The position numbers were made by a program, and so were the translations under genes. 64,000 bases of DNA from an uncultured Porphyromonas sp. (lineage in GTDB: Bacteria > Bacteroidota > Bacteroidia > Bacteroidales > Porphyromonadaceae). The notes beneath the pieces are model-generated. The model did not search any database and was not told the origin of the DNA. It worked only from the letters and a program-made list of their open reading frames with translations. The DNA is taken from NCBI GenBank assembly GCA_900539155.1, contig UQBE01000001.1, positions 1 to 64,000 of the forward strand. Reading direction: 5' to 3'. Positions 24,247 through 32,182 of this stretch are shown here, in pieces (the first letter of the stretch is position 1; every line of letters begins with the position of its first letter).

Positions 24247-24657
24247 TTACTTATCTATCGGAATGGAGACAATCTTCCACTCGCCATCGATTTTCTTAAG
24301 GATTACGCGCTGGGTGCTGTCATCAGCCTCCTCATCGGTCTCCTCTTTCTCTATCTTGACGGTGCACTCTATGGTGCCATCATCCGCCTGCTCAGTCGAG
24401 ACTATTCGGATGCCTTTGTCTAGGTTTGCTGCAGCCAGCTCAGACTCATCTGCCGCAGAGAGCACCATGCCAAAGAGCCCCACGTAGAACTGCGCCTGCT
24501 CAGATGCCGTATAGCTACTAGCTTCGTCAAGGCGCCCCTGGAGGAGTGCCTTGTAAAACTTCTTGGTAACCTGCTCAGCTTCCTGCTTGGGACTACTGCA
24601 AGCAGTCATCATCAGTAGGCTGAAGAGAGATATGCAGATTAGGGTAAGTCTTTTCAT
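24247..24657 (-). CDS. DUF4878-like lipoprotein, paralog 1
   Basis: A 136-residue predicted lipoprotein from MKRLTLICISLFSLLMMTAC (24657); an ATG two codons upstream (24663) is an alternative, and a longer open frame runs into the aspA terminator. Shared motifs are KQEAEQVTKKFYKALLQGRLDEASSYTASEQAQFYVGL and VILKKIDGEWKIVSIPI. It is the first of three tandem paralogs, downstream of aspA but separated from it by a terminator hairpin. Confidence 0.75.
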   Translation of the reverse strand: MKRLTLICISLFSLLMMTACSSPKQEAEQVTKKFYKALLQGRLDEASSYTASEQAQFYVGLFGMVLSAADESELAAANLDKGIRIVSTEQADDGTIECTVKIEKEETDEEADDSTQRVILKKIDGEWKIVSIPIDK

Positions 24658-24707
24658 ACTCATGAAGTGGTTTAGTTGTGATTGGGGATAGCTGTCACAC
24701 GGATTTG

Positions 24708-24747
24708 TATGGACGGGGCGGGTCGTCTGTATCCCACCCCGTCCATA
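24708..24747 (-). terminator. aspA terminator
   Basis: TATGGACGGGG (24708-24718) pairs with CCCCGTCCATA (24737-24747), just after the aspA stop on the minus strand. Confidence 0.75.
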
Positions 24748-24754
24748 GCTTCGC

Positions 24755-26191
24755 TTACAGTTGCTTCTTAGGCTTGATGTGGTCAAGCTTCGAGGGCTGG
24801 GTCATGTGCTTCGGGTCCATAACCTCGTCGAGATCCTTCTTGTCTAGGATGCCATGCTCCAGGACTAGCTCGTAGATACCCTTGCCCGTCTCAAGTGCCT
24901 CCTTGGCAATCTTGGTCGAGTTCTTGTAGCCGATGATTGGATTGAGTGCGGTGACAATCGTGATGGACGCCTCAATCTGCTGACGGCAACGCTCCTCATT
25001 TGGTGTGATGCCGGTGATACAACGCTCGATGAGTGTCGTGATACCATGCATCATCAGGTCAGAGCTCTCGAAGCAGCACTGAGCCATGACGGGCTCCATA
25101 GCGTTGAGCTCCATCTGAGCTGCATCGCCAGCCATGAGGACAGTCGTATCGTTGCCCATCACCTTGTAGCATACTTGGCTCATCACCTCGGGGATGACGG
25201 GGTTCACCTTACCTGGCATAATAGAGGAGCCAGGCTGCACAGCGGGTACGTTGAATTCGCCAATACCTGCTCTAGGACCAGAGGAGAGGAGACGAATATC
25301 GTTGCAAATCTTATTAATCTTCACAGCGATGCGGCGTAGTGCAGATGAGTAGCCGATCATCACAGAGGTGTCACTCGTCGCACCGACGAGGTCAGCGCTG
25401 AGCTTGACGGGCCAGCCCGTAATCTCAGCTAGAGCCTTAACGCAAGCTTCTGCATAGCCTGGCTCTGAGGCGATACCGGTACCAATGGCGGTAGCGCCCA
25501 TATTGACCGTTAGGAACTCCTCACAAGCACTCTTGAGACGAGGTAGCTCATCCTCTAGGATAGAAGCGAAGCCGTGGAAAGTCTGCCCCAGCGTCATAGG
25601 CACAGCGTCCTGTAGCTGCGTACGACCTATCTTGAGGACATGCTTCATCTCCTCCGCCTTAGCACGCAGTGCGGCGATGAGCTGCTCTACATGCTTGTAC
25701 ACCTCTAGCCCCTTGGGGTATAGCCCTAGGTGGATAGCTGTGGGGTAGGCATCATTGGTCGACTGTGAAGCATTGACTCCATCATTGGGCGCGAGATGCT
25801 TGTACTCGCCTGGCTTGTGACCCATCTTCTGGAGGGCAATGTTGCAGATTACCTCGTTGGCTGCCATATTGGTCGTTGTACCAGCACCACCCTGAATCAT
25901 ATCAATCTCAAAAGCATCATGGTGCTTGCCCGCGATGAGCTCCTTGCAGGCGAAGACGATAGCCTCGTACTGCTCATCGGTCAGGATGCCCTCGCTGTGG
26001 TTAGCGATAGCTGCGCCCCACTTGGTGTAGGCGAGTCCCTGGATGAAGTAAGGGTACTGGCTCAGCTTGAAGTTGCTTATCTGAAAGTTCTCCATACCGC
26101 GTAGCGTCTGCACTCCATAGAGTGCGTCTGCGGGTAGTTGGCGATCGCCTAGCAGGTCGCCCTCCGTTCTCATTTGCTTATTAGCCGTCAT
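24755..26191 (-). CDS. aspA: Aspartate ammonia-lyase
   Basis: A 478-residue member of the fumarase/aspartase superfamily, releasing ammonia from aspartate to give fumarate. The superfamily signature GSSIMPGKVNPVIPE, the NDAYPTAIHLG segment and the GRTQLQDAVPMTLGQTF segment are all present, and the length fits AspA rather than argininosuccinate lyase. With class I fumarase (5156) it feeds aspartate into fumarate-based anaerobic metabolism. A -7 box (26300-26307) precedes it, with a 27-bp mobile palindrome inserted next to that promoter. Confidence 0.92.
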   Translation of the reverse strand: MTANKQMRTEGDLLGDRQLPADALYGVQTLRGMENFQISNFKLSQYPYFIQGLAYTKWGAAIANHSEGILTDEQYEAIVFACKELIAGKHHDAFEIDMIQGGAGTTTNMAANEVICNIALQKMGHKPGEYKHLAPNDGVNASQSTNDAYPTAIHLGLYPKGLEVYKHVEQLIAALRAKAEEMKHVLKIGRTQLQDAVPMTLGQTFHGFASILEDELPRLKSACEEFLTVNMGATAIGTGIASEPGYAEACVKALAEITGWPVKLSADLVGATSDTSVMIGYSSALRRIAVKINKICNDIRLLSSGPRAGIGEFNVPAVQPGSSIMPGKVNPVIPEVMSQVCYKVMGNDTTVLMAGDAAQMELNAMEPVMAQCCFESSDLMMHGITTLIERCITGITPNEERCRQQIEASITIVTALNPIIGYKNSTKIAKEALETGKGIYELVLEHGILDKKDLDEVMDPKHMTQPSKLDHIKPKKQL

Positions 26192-26265
26192 GTCTATAAT
26201 ATGTTGTATTATTCTGTATTTCGCTTTGCAGGACGATCACCGAGGCGTGACCGTACAATCCGTTT

Positions 26266-26292
26266 GAGACTATTGACTTTTGCAACAGTCTC
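26266..26292. mobile_element. 27-bp palindromic mini-element with 5-bp target duplication
   Basis: A 27-bp palindrome (GAGACTATTG...CAACAGTCTC) matching the terminal 27 bases of the 175-bp element, flanked by CGTTT on both sides (26261-26265 and 26293-26297). It lies next to the aspA -7 box. The rest of the 26192-26550 gap holds the promoter and a terminator only. Confidence 0.8.
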
Positions 26293-26299
26293 CGTTTGG

Positions 26300-26307
26300 C
26301 AAAGATA
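26300..26307 (-). promoter_or_regulatory. Candidate -7 box for aspA
   Basis: CAAAGATA (TATCTTTG on the minus strand), about 110 bases before the aspA start. The 27-bp mobile palindrome lies downstream of it, in the predicted leader. Confidence 0.45.
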
Positions 26308-26455
26308 CCTCTTTATTTTCTTATTGCGAAAGGTTTCCCCACTTAATCCCCACAAATTGCTACTCTCCTCGGGAAATTCTCTCGACTTCTCCCGCAAATG
26401 ACGATTGCGGAGGGAGGGTTTTATTGTGAGGAAAGGTGGCGGGCGAGGGGATAGA

Positions 26456-26494
26456 AGAAGTGCGAAGCCCGTAGAGAGGGGACTTCGCACTTCT
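26456..26494 (-). terminator. Terminator after the nucleoside phosphorylase gene
   Basis: AGAAGTGCGAAG (26456-26467) pairs exactly with CTTCGCACTTCT (26483-26494), 56 bases past the stop. Confidence 0.75.
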
Positions 26495-26550
26495 GCTGTC
26501 GTATGTACCTGCGGGAGGGGCTATCTACCGCTCTCGCTGGGGGGGTGCTA

Positions 26551-27438
26551 CTAGATACGGTCTAGGACGATCTCGATGAGCCCTCCGATGCCTTGCTTGT
26601 AGTTGGTATTCATATTGAGATTCTGACGACCAGCGATGATGTCGCAGACGGTCAGCGTCTCATGACCTAGGAGGGAGCCGATGCCACTGAGTGCTGCGGA
26701 CTCCATCTCAAAGTTGGTGATGCGCTGTCCCTCAAATTCAAAGGCCTCAATCTTCTTATTGAGCGTCGGGTCGGCGAGGGGTAGTCGTAACTGGCGACCC
26801 TGGGGGGCGTAAAATCCGTTGGCAGCGATCGTGCAGCCACGGACGATGTCCCCGTGGTCTCCGACGATCCGCTGGTAGAGTGGCTCGCTACAGTTGACCA
26901 CATAGGGGTCTAGTCCCTTGATGGGCCACTGGAGCTGCTCCTTGAGTGCTGCCTCAAAGGGGAGGTCGCGTATCGCCTCTGTATTGGCATAGAAGAATAG
27001 GGAGCCCTCGAATCCGATAGCCTTGTGCGCTGCTACAAAGGTGCCTATGGGGGTCTCGGGCTGCAAACCGCCACTGGTGCCGACACGCACCATAGTTAGC
27101 TGGCGATGGTTGGGACGGACCTGACGGGTCTCTAGGTCTATGTTGGCGAGTGCGTCCAATTCGTTGATGACTATCTCTATATTGTCGCACCCGATGCCGT
27201 GGCTCTGTGCTGTGATACGCTTGCCCCGGTAAGTGCCCGTAACGGAGTGAAACTCACGATTGGTCACAGAGCACTCCTGACTGTCGAAGTGAGAAGCAAT
27301 CATATCTACGCGGGCGGGGTCACCGCAGAGGACTATCTTGTCGGCGAGCTGCTCAGGCTTCAGATGAAGGTGGAAGATAGAGCCGTCATCATTGACGATA
27401 AGTTCGCTCGGAGGTATGACACGATTGGATGTATTCAT
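26551..27438 (-). CDS. Nucleoside phosphorylase (uridine phosphorylase-like)
   Basis: A 295-residue phosphorylase of the PNP/UDP family, splitting a nucleoside with phosphate into base and ribose-1-phosphate. Visible motifs are the GDPARVDMIASHFD phosphate-binding segment, RVGTSGGLQPETPIGTF, and the ribose-binding NFEMESAALSG. The presence of a uridine phosphorylase-like pattern in the central region suggests pyrimidine nucleosides, but substrate cannot be set from sequence alone. It is a monocistronic unit with its own terminator and a weak -7 box (CAAAAATA at 27474-27481). Confidence 0.85.
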   Translation of the reverse strand: MNTSNRVIPPSELIVNDDGSIFHLHLKPEQLADKIVLCGDPARVDMIASHFDSQECSVTNREFHSVTGTYRGKRITAQSHGIGCDNIEIVINELDALANIDLETRQVRPNHRQLTMVRVGTSGGLQPETPIGTFVAAHKAIGFEGSLFFYANTEAIRDLPFEAALKEQLQWPIKGLDPYVVNCSEPLYQRIVGDHGDIVRGCTIAANGFYAPQGRQLRLPLADPTLNKKIEAFEFEGQRITNFEMESAALSGIGSLLGHETLTVCDIIAGRQNLNMNTNYKQGIGGLIEIVLDRI

Positions 27439-27591
27439 ATGGATGTATTCTTAAAGTATTGCTGATAATAGTCCAAAAATACAAAAAACTTCTGGATAGC
27501 CAGTCGCCCGCAAGTGCAGGCTCATTGACCTTCTTTAGGAATGGAGACCGTCGGGATGCGATCTGTCGGGACGCACGACCTGCTTGTCGGC

Positions 27592-28923
27592 TTACGGGTG
27601 CTCGAGCTGTCGTATCTCGTGGGCGAGTGCTCGTAACGCCTTGCGTGCTGCGGGAATTTGACGCTCGAGTTGTAGAATCATCTCGGTCAGGTCGGCATCG
27701 CTACCGCTATGCTGGTGGTAGGCTGTGCGGAGGCGAGCCAGTGTCTGCTCCTGCTCGGTGAGCTGCTTTTGCTGGGTCAGATATTGATCATAGAGGGTCG
27801 CAGCCTCGGCGGTGTGAAACTGCTCGCGGCTTGTATAGATGACATCTGGAGCCACGACGAAAGCTCCCTGAGAGGCACTGCCGTGGGCAGGCTGTGCGGT
27901 TGTTTGCTTGCTCAGCAAAGCCGTGTAGTCTACATCCGCCCGCTGCGTGATACGATAAGGGCGCAGCATAGCATACTGGCGCAGGAGGGTAGGGTCGTTG
28001 GAGGGGACCTCGGTTACCTCGCCATCATTGTAGACAAAGCGGTAGATGGTCACCATGCCGTGAGGAGCATAGCGGTCTGAGACGAGGTAGCCGAGATGAC
28101 GCTCAGCGTTGAAGGCGAGGAGCAGGTCATCGCCCGTGCTGTTGTACGGGAGTCCTAGCGGAACCGGCTGTAGGTAACCTCCCGAAGCGGTCTGACGGGT
28201 CATATAGAGGTCTCGTCCGCCCAGTCCGTGCTTGCTAACAGCTGAGAAGTAGAGCGTGATACCGTCAGGAGCTAGTGAGGGGTAAGAGGGAGCCTCGAGG
28301 CTGTCTGGGATGGCGGTAATAATCGTAGCATCCGCTTGGAGGGTTGTGGGGATCGGCTGATTGGCTAGGAGACCACCGTAGACGAGACGAATGGGTGCCT
28401 CGGGACGCTCTCGGAGCGGTCTGATGTATCGATCGCCTCGCTCGGTGAGGAAGCCGAGCCCTAGGCTGTCGCAGGAGAAGACTTTGACACCTTGTCCGTT
28501 GAGGTAGTTGGCTAACTGCTCTCGTGCGATGGTGACGGTGTCGGCCACTTCTAGCCAGAGAACGTTTCCCATGAGTCGACGCAACGCATGCAGTCGCTCA
28601 GCGTAGAGGTCCGTAGCGTGATGCGCCTTGCGCGCTTTGCTCTGCTTCTCGAGCGAAGCGGACAGCTCGTCTAGTCGTAGCTCTCGGAGGTAGCTCTCCC
28701 AAAGAGCGGGCAGGTACTTACCATTTTGATGAGCGAGGTACTCATAAGCCGAGACGGCTAGGTCACTGCGTCCTCGCTTTGTAGCCTGCTCCACGAGCTG
28801 CGTGGCGGTAGCTACAGAGGGCTTCGCACGAAAGGCTTGCGTGAGCGAGTCTAGCTCCTGACCTTGGACCATAAAGAGTGGCAGGGTGAGGAGGCAAACG
28901 AAGAGGACGAGTAGACGCTTCAT
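27592..28923 (-). CDS. PD40-repeat exported protein with C-terminal coiled coil
   Basis: A 443-residue protein with a signal peptide (MKRLLVLFVCLLTLPLFMVQG). Residues about 20-110 are helical and TPR-like. Residues about 215-285 carry WD40-like/PD40 units (YPSLAPDGITLYFSAVSKHGLGGRDLYMTR; STGDDLLLAFNAERHLGYLVSDR), a pattern common in periplasmic proteins of Bacteroidota with OmpA-linked or type IX-secretion roles. A Gln/Leu-rich coiled coil ends the protein (about 380-440). No OmpA domain is present. Role unknown. Confidence 0.65.
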   Translation of the reverse strand: MKRLLVLFVCLLTLPLFMVQGQELDSLTQAFRAKPSVATATQLVEQATKRGRSDLAVSAYEYLAHQNGKYLPALWESYLRELRLDELSASLEKQSKARKAHHATDLYAERLHALRRLMGNVLWLEVADTVTIAREQLANYLNGQGVKVFSCDSLGLGFLTERGDRYIRPLRERPEAPIRLVYGGLLANQPIPTTLQADATIITAIPDSLEAPSYPSLAPDGITLYFSAVSKHGLGGRDLYMTRQTASGGYLQPVPLGLPYNSTGDDLLLAFNAERHLGYLVSDRYAPHGMVTIYRFVYNDGEVTEVPSNDPTLLRQYAMLRPYRITQRADVDYTALLSKQTTAQPAHGSASQGAFVVAPDVIYTSREQFHTAEAATLYDQYLTQQKQLTEQEQTLARLRTAYHQHSGSDADLTEMILQLERQIPAARKALRALAHEIRQLEHP

Positions 28924-28928
28924 GGGGG

Positions 28929-28972
28929 ATTAGAGATTAGAAATTAGATGTTAGAGATTAGAGGTTAGATTA
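28929..28972. repeat. Heptanucleotide TTAGAGA tract
   Basis: Six units of TTAGAGA/TTAGAAA/TTAGATG/TTAGAGG type (28929-28972) between the PD40 gene start and the panE terminator. Confidence 0.7.
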
Positions 28973-28977
28973 GAGCA

Positions 28978-29022
28978 AGCGTCTCGGAGTAGTCAGACAA
29001 GATCCGACAGCTCCGAGACGCT
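28978..29022 (-). terminator. panE terminator
   Basis: AGCGTCTCGGAG (28978-28989) pairs exactly with CTCCGAGACGCT (29011-29022), directly after the panE stop on the minus strand. Confidence 0.78.
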
Positions 29023-29027
29023 GATGA

Positions 29028-29990
29028 TTACTGCTGCGCGATGCGCTGCAAGATGCCGGCGTAAGCCTCTTCGTAGTGTGGCGCTGAGAGACCTAAGCGA
29101 CGACTCTCACGAACTACGTAACCGACAAGGCTCTCGACCTCGCTCTGATGATGGTTGCGTAGGTCGCTATTCATCGAGGTGGTCGTGGCGGGTGGCATAC
29201 GCTCTATGCGACGAAGTGCTGAGGCGACTGGATCGGCATCGCTGAGGCCCCACCCCTTAGCACGGTAGAGCTGGCAGAGCTCTTCGGTGAGTCCGATGAC
29301 AAAGGCACGATGCGCACCGAGCAAGCCCTCGACATTGCAATCGTAGTAGCCTGTTGCAGCTGCTGAGTTGGAGAGCATGAGGTACTTTTTGCGCACTTCC
29401 TCCATGGGATCGTCGGGGATGACGAGGTCGATGCCCGCAGCTTGGGAGATATTGAGGAGTCGCTCTTCGCTAGCCGTTCGCTCACTACCAATGGGGCGTG
29501 CGAGGGAACCTATATAGAGTCGCTCGTTGTCGGAGTGGCTCTCCACTACGCCAGGCTCTGTGCGCCGTGCGGTGATATAAGCGACACCCGCCCAGCGCTC
29601 GACCTCTGCGGGGAGCATCGTGCGGAGCTGCTCGTGGATGTCTAGACCATTGAGCAGGGGCAGGACGGCACTCTCTTTGGTCAGATAAGGCTGGAGCGGA
29701 CGTATGCTGTCGGCTAGGTCATAACTCTTGGTCACGACAACTAGATAGTCTATCGGGGCCAGCTCTTGCGGATCGCAAGTGACGCAGCTAGGACGCACGA
29801 CGGTCTCTGCCAGACGCGGCGAAGAGATGCGTAGCCCCTCACTACGCACTCGGTCGTAGTGCGCTCCTGGACGCATAAGGTAGGAGACGCGCAACTGGTC
29901 GGGATGCTCCATAGCGTAGCGTGTCCAGAGCCCGCCGAAGTATCCGCCGACGCCTCCTAAGCCTAGTATAACGATGTGAAGAGTTCTCAT
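29028..29990 (-). CDS. panE: 2-dehydropantoate 2-reductase (ApbA/PanE family)
   Basis: A 320-residue NADPH-dependent reductase that would make pantoate for pantothenate and coenzyme A. The N-terminal Rossmann motif is ILGLGGVGGYFGG, the central linker VVTKSYDL, and the C-terminal helical domain has MNSDLRNHHQSEVESL, the MxxDxxxxxxxEhd-type substrate loop seen in PanE. Six bases separate it from the lpdA stop, so both are probably co-transcribed. The wider family holds paralogs with other substrates, so the exact substrate is moderately supported. Confidence 0.85.
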   Translation of the reverse strand: MRTLHIVILGLGGVGGYFGGLWTRYAMEHPDQLRVSYLMRPGAHYDRVRSEGLRISSPRLAETVVRPSCVTCDPQELAPIDYLVVVTKSYDLADSIRPLQPYLTKESAVLPLLNGLDIHEQLRTMLPAEVERWAGVAYITARRTEPGVVESHSDNERLYIGSLARPIGSERTASEERLLNISQAAGIDLVIPDDPMEEVRKKYLMLSNSAAATGYYDCNVEGLLGAHRAFVIGLTEELCQLYRAKGWGLSDADPVASALRRIERMPPATTTSMNSDLRNHHQSEVESLVGYVVRESRRLGLSAPHYEEAYAGILQRIAQQ

Positions 29991-29996
29991 GGCTAA

Positions 29997-31367
29997 CTAG
30001 TGCGTACGGGGAAAGGTCTCCAGCGTCTCCTTGAGGATCTCAGCCACAGAGGGGTGCGGGAAGATGATTTCGCTCAGTTCGTGCGCTGTCATGCCACGCT
30101 CGATGGCTAGCCCAGCGGTGACGATTAGTTCGCTACAAGGATTGCCTAGCATGTGCACACCGAGTATCTTGCCCTCGGGGTTGACGAGTACTTTGCAAAA
30201 TCCTGAAGCCATCTCGTTTTCGGCAACAAAGCGACCTGAGTAACTCATCGGGAGCATCAGCTTCGTATAGACCTTGTCTCCATTCTTTAGGGCGTCTTCG
30301 GTGAAGCCTACGCCCGCTATCTCGGGATGCGTGTAGACGACCCCTGGGATGGCACGATAGCTCATCGGATTGAGCTTACGGCCGAGGATATGGTCCACCG
30401 CCACCTCTGCCTCACGCACAGCCGTATGGGCTAGGAGCGAGTGGCCATTGACATCGCCCGCAGCATAGAGGTTGGGGAGCGAGGTCCGGAGGTATTCGTC
30501 AGTCTTGACGCCTCGACGCTCTAGCTCGAGCCCTTGGCTGAGCAGTGCCTCGAAGGAGCTAGTCACAGGACGACGACCCACGGAGAGCATCACTTGCTCG
30601 CCCTCTACCTTAAAGGTCTCGCCCTCGTACTCGACCTCTACGCCATCGGCATAGAGATGCGTCACCTTGTGCTGGAGGTAGAACTTGATACCGCGCTTCG
30701 TGTACTCCTCACGCAGGAGTGCAGCCAGCTCGCTGTCCATTCCATTGATGATCTCGGGGAGCATCTCGACCACGGAGACGGTCACGCCCATCTCGTTGTA
30801 GTAAGCTGCGAACTCCATGCCGATGACGCCACCACCGATGATGACGATTGAGGCGGGAAGCTCCTTGCTGTCCAGTGCCTCTCGGTGGGTGATGTAGTGC
30901 CCCTCTTCGACGCCTGGGATAGGCGGGATAACTGTCTCTGAGCCCGTGCAGAGGAGTAGATGCTTAGCCGTATAAGTCTCATCAGCTGCCGTGACGGTAT
31001 AGGTGTCGTCACTATTGTGCGCTGTGACGGTCGCATGCTCCGTGACCACGGTCACGCCAGCATCCTTCATACGTGCTCGAATACCAGCGACGAGCTTGCG
31101 CACGACTTTGTTCTTTCTGGAGATAACCTTGGCGGGGTCTATCTGCTCTGGCGTGCAAGTGACGCCATACTTAGCGGCACTCTGTACCGTCTGCCAAACT
31201 TTAGCCGAGTAAAGAAGCGTCTTCGTAGGGATGCACCCTTCGTTGAGGCAGACGCCACCGAGCGCGCGCTCCTCGATGAGTAGCGTCTGCAGTCCGCCAC
31301 GAGCTGCACGCTCAGCGGCTGTGTAGCCCGCAGGCCCTCCACCGATGATGATGAGATCGTATGTCAT
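29997..31367 (-). CDS. lpdA: Dihydrolipoyl dehydrogenase
   Basis: A 456-residue FAD flavoprotein that re-oxidises dihydrolipoamide. The N-terminal FAD fold (IIIGGGPAGYTAAERAARGG), the redox-active disulfide (GGVCLNEGCIPTKTLL), the NAD-binding IIGGGVIGMEFA segment and the C-terminal HPSVAEILKE (active-site His) are all present. No 2-oxoacid dehydrogenase E1/E2 gene lies nearby; gcvP is in the same window (52646), so it may serve as L-protein of the glycine cleavage system. Confidence 0.94.
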   Translation of the reverse strand: MTYDLIIIGGGPAGYTAAERAARGGLQTLLIEERALGGVCLNEGCIPTKTLLYSAKVWQTVQSAAKYGVTCTPEQIDPAKVISRKNKVVRKLVAGIRARMKDAGVTVVTEHATVTAHNSDDTYTVTAADETYTAKHLLLCTGSETVIPPIPGVEEGHYITHREALDSKELPASIVIIGGGVIGMEFAAYYNEMGVTVSVVEMLPEIINGMDSELAALLREEYTKRGIKFYLQHKVTHLYADGVEVEYEGETFKVEGEQVMLSVGRRPVTSSFEALLSQGLELERRGVKTDEYLRTSLPNLYAAGDVNGHSLLAHTAVREAEVAVDHILGRKLNPMSYRAIPGVVYTHPEIAGVGFTEDALKNGDKVYTKLMLPMSYSGRFVAENEMASGFCKVLVNPEGKILGVHMLGNPCSELIVTAGLAIERGMTAHELSEIIFPHPSVAEILKETLETFPRTH

Positions 31368-31406
31368 ATTTGAGATAGTCTAATTATAGTAGTGGGTGAA
31401 TCGTAG

Positions 31407-32153
31407 CTACTTGCTCTTGCCCTGATTGGCAACGGCTGCCTGTAGCTTAGCTATCTGCTCGGGATCACCGAGGAAGTAGTCACGCTGCAACTGCATCTTG
31501 TCGTCAAACTCGAAGACGTACGGGATGCCCGTCGGCAGATTGAGAGAAGGAATCTCTTCGTCTGAGATACCCTTGAGGTGCTTGACGATACCTCTCAAGC
31601 TATTTCCGTGGGCTGCGACAATAATCTCGCCATACTTCTCCAGGTCGGGACGAATGTTGCTCTCCCAGTAAGGGAGGATGCGCTCGACCGTCTCCTTGAG
31701 CGACTCCGTGAGTGGGAGTTCGTCTGGATTGACCGCAGCATAGCGTGGGTCGTGCTGAGGAGCACGCTCATCGGTCGGGTCTAGCGGTGCGGGTGGCACG
31801 TCGTAGCTGCGTCGCCAGATGTGTACCTGCTCCTCGCCATACTTAGCCGCTGTCTCGGACTTGTCCAGTCCTTGTAGCATGCCGTAGTGCTTCTCGTTGA
31901 GGCGCCACGACTTCTCCACAGGGATCCAGTCGAGGTCCATTTCGTCGAGGATAATGTTTAGCGTCTTGATGGCGCGCTTGAGATATGATGTGTAAGCCTT
32001 GCCAAAGCGAAAGCCCGCCTTGAGTAGCTGTCGGCCAGCCTCGTGCGCCTCCTCGATACCTTGCTCTGTGAGGTCGACATTTGTCCAGCCAGTGAATTGG
32101 TTACTCTTATTCCACGCACTCTGTCCGTGGCGTACTAATACAAGTCTTTTCAT
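31407..32153 (-). CDS. gpmA: 2,3-bisphosphoglycerate-dependent phosphoglycerate mutase
   Basis: A 248-residue glycolytic enzyme interconverting 3- and 2-phosphoglycerate. The phosphohistidine motif [19 protein letters not shown], the active-site Glu region [14 protein letters not shown], and the second His in [14 protein letters not shown] are all intact. The length matches the dPGM type (about 230-250) rather than short histidine phosphatases. It is 39 bases from lpdA and 29 from the DUF2723 gene, both minus strand. Confidence 0.95.
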   Translation of the reverse strand: MKRLVLVRHGQSAWNKSNQFTGWTNVDLTEQGIEEAHEAGRQLLKAGFRFGKAYTSYLKRAIKTLNIILDEMDLDWIPVEKSWRLNEKHYGMLQGLDKSETAAKYGEEQVHIWRRSYDVPPAPLDPTDERAPQHDPRYAAVNPDELPLTESLKETVERILPYWESNIRPDLEKYGEIIVAAHGNSLRGIVKHLKGISDEEIPSLNLPTGIPYVFEFDDKMQLQRDYFLGDPEQIAKLQAAVANQGKSK

Positions 32154-32182
32154 AAGGGTGTGATAAGGGAGTTTCTAAATGG

